A stretch of DNA of 5,594 nt from contig SKGZ01000093.1 of assembly GCA_007117175.1 (NCBI GenBank), forward strand, positions 1 through 5,594. Direction: 5' to 3'. Source of the DNA: Bacteriovoracales bacterium (GTDB lineage: Bacteria > Bdellovibrionota > Bacteriovoracia > Bacteriovoracales > Bacteriovoracaceae). A program made the position numbers and the translations under genes. The notes under the pieces are model-generated. The model was not told the DNA's origin. It made no database searches and saw only the letters and a list, made by a program, of their open reading frames with translations. Below are positions 5,187 through 5,594 of the stretch, one piece after another (the first letter of the stretch is position 1; every line of letters starts with the position of its first letter).

Positions 5187-5594
5187 CTACGTTGTTCTTT
5201 TGATGGGAATTAAGTACTGATTAGTCTCGAGTCTCATCTTTGCAAAATCATAGAAATCTTTATTAATTTCGAATCCAAGATAATTTCGATCCAATTCACG
5301 TGCGACCCATGCGGTTTGTCCACTTCCCATAAAGGGATCAAGTATAATATCTCTTTCCTGACTAGAGTATTGAATAAACTTTTCAATCAACTTCCGGGGA
5401 AGTTTTGTAGGAGTCGATATTTTATTCTCCCATCTCTCTTTAGTGATATAAAAAACGCTTTCGCGATCTTTATAATTAGCTTTTTTTCCATTCGGCGTAA
5501 GCTCATCATCAGCAAATCGACTATTTTTATAAAACTTGTAATTCCTTGGGTTTTTTACAGCATAAATAACTGGATTAAATGCTGTTACAAACTT
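5187..5594 (-). CDS. C-terminal part of N4/N6 DNA methyltransferase (5' end outside window)
   Basis: The minus-strand frame is open from the right edge to TAG at 5189-5187, giving the last 135 residues. A TTG at 5390 is internal, not the start. The T-P-T-K-L-P-R-K-L-I-E-K-F-I segment leads into D-P-F-M-G-S-G-Q-T-A, the AdoMet-binding motif I. L-D-R-N-Y-L-G-F-E-I, Y-D-F-A and R-L follow. This is the C-terminal signature of the N6_N4_Mtase family (PF01555) in beta-class order, where motif I comes after the catalytic motif. The catalytic (D/N/S)-P-P-(Y/W) motif lies outside the window, so adenine or cytosine-N4 specificity and the recognition sequence cannot be told. Gln replaces the usual Thr in G-S-G-T-T, a mild variation. 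As mobile-element cargo it could be the modification half of a restriction system or an orphan protective methylase. No nuclease gene is visible in the 242 bp downstream of it. Confidence 0.88.
   Translation of the reverse strand, partial: KFVTAFNPVIYAVKNPRNYKFYKNSRFADDELTPNGKKANYKDRESVFYITKERWENKISTPTKLPRKLIEKFIQYSSQERDIILDPFMGSGQTAWVARELDRNYLGFEINKDFYDFAKMRLETNQYLIPIKRTT

Noticed and set aside
5164..5187. GCCAA/TTGGC inverted repeat after the methyltransferase stop as terminator
   Set aside because: Only 5 bp with a 14-nt loop and no T run beyond it on the minus strand.
2876..5594. CRISPR array or second tRNA fragment marking the far end of the element
   Set aside because: No regularly spaced repeats of CRISPR size and no further copy of the tRNA-His 3' sequence were seen.

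Overview
The window reads as ordinary chromosome on the left (about 1-2798) joined to the end of an integrated mobile element on the right (about 2876-5594), with a tRNA-His gene at the junction. Moderate-to-low G+C, a PrkA-type kinase next to an RluA-type pseudouridine synthase, and a small signal-peptide-bearing barrel-like protein suggest a Gram-negative bacterium. A low-GC member of the Bdellovibrionota/Bacteriovorax kind is my guess. It rests on general gene style, with no marker gene to settle it.

Chromosomal side. On the plus strand are the C-terminus of a PrkA serine kinase (1-347) and an overlapping S4-domain pseudouridine synthase of the RluA family (331-1368). Facing them on the minus strand is a two-gene operon: a small exported, probably outer-membrane protein (2674-2072) followed with zero spacing by a HAD-IIB phosphatase (2071-1340). 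The phosphatase gene overlaps the 3' end of the pseudouridine synthase gene tail to tail. A good sigma70-type promoter drives the operon leftward, and a second one drives the tRNA-His gene rightward. Their -35 boxes lie 11 bp apart, back to back.

Junction and element. The tRNA-His gene (2799-2875) is complete, with G-1, GTG anticodon and encoded CCA. A large serine recombinase gene (4595-2811, minus) runs into it, and its last 20 or so codons are the antisense of the tRNA. This is the classic arrangement of an integrase next to its attachment site, so tRNA-His is the probable integration target and the element extends rightward beyond the window. Such sites are more often used by tyrosine integrases. 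The recombinase is also odd in having lost the zinc-ribbon cysteines and in carrying a long basic N-terminal extension. A four-cysteine zinc-finger-like protein (4944-4579) overlaps its start and is probably co-transcribed. Upstream lies a 242-bp AT-rich control region with an extended -10 box, a perfect 7-bp inverted repeat and three CAATGA repeats at exact 10-bp spacing. Beyond it is the C-terminal part of a DNA N4/N6-methyltransferase (5594-5187, running off the edge), the first visible cargo gene.

The most interesting unit is the recombinase, its zinc-finger partner and the phased repeats, all adjoining tRNA-His. It may be a self-contained integration and control module.
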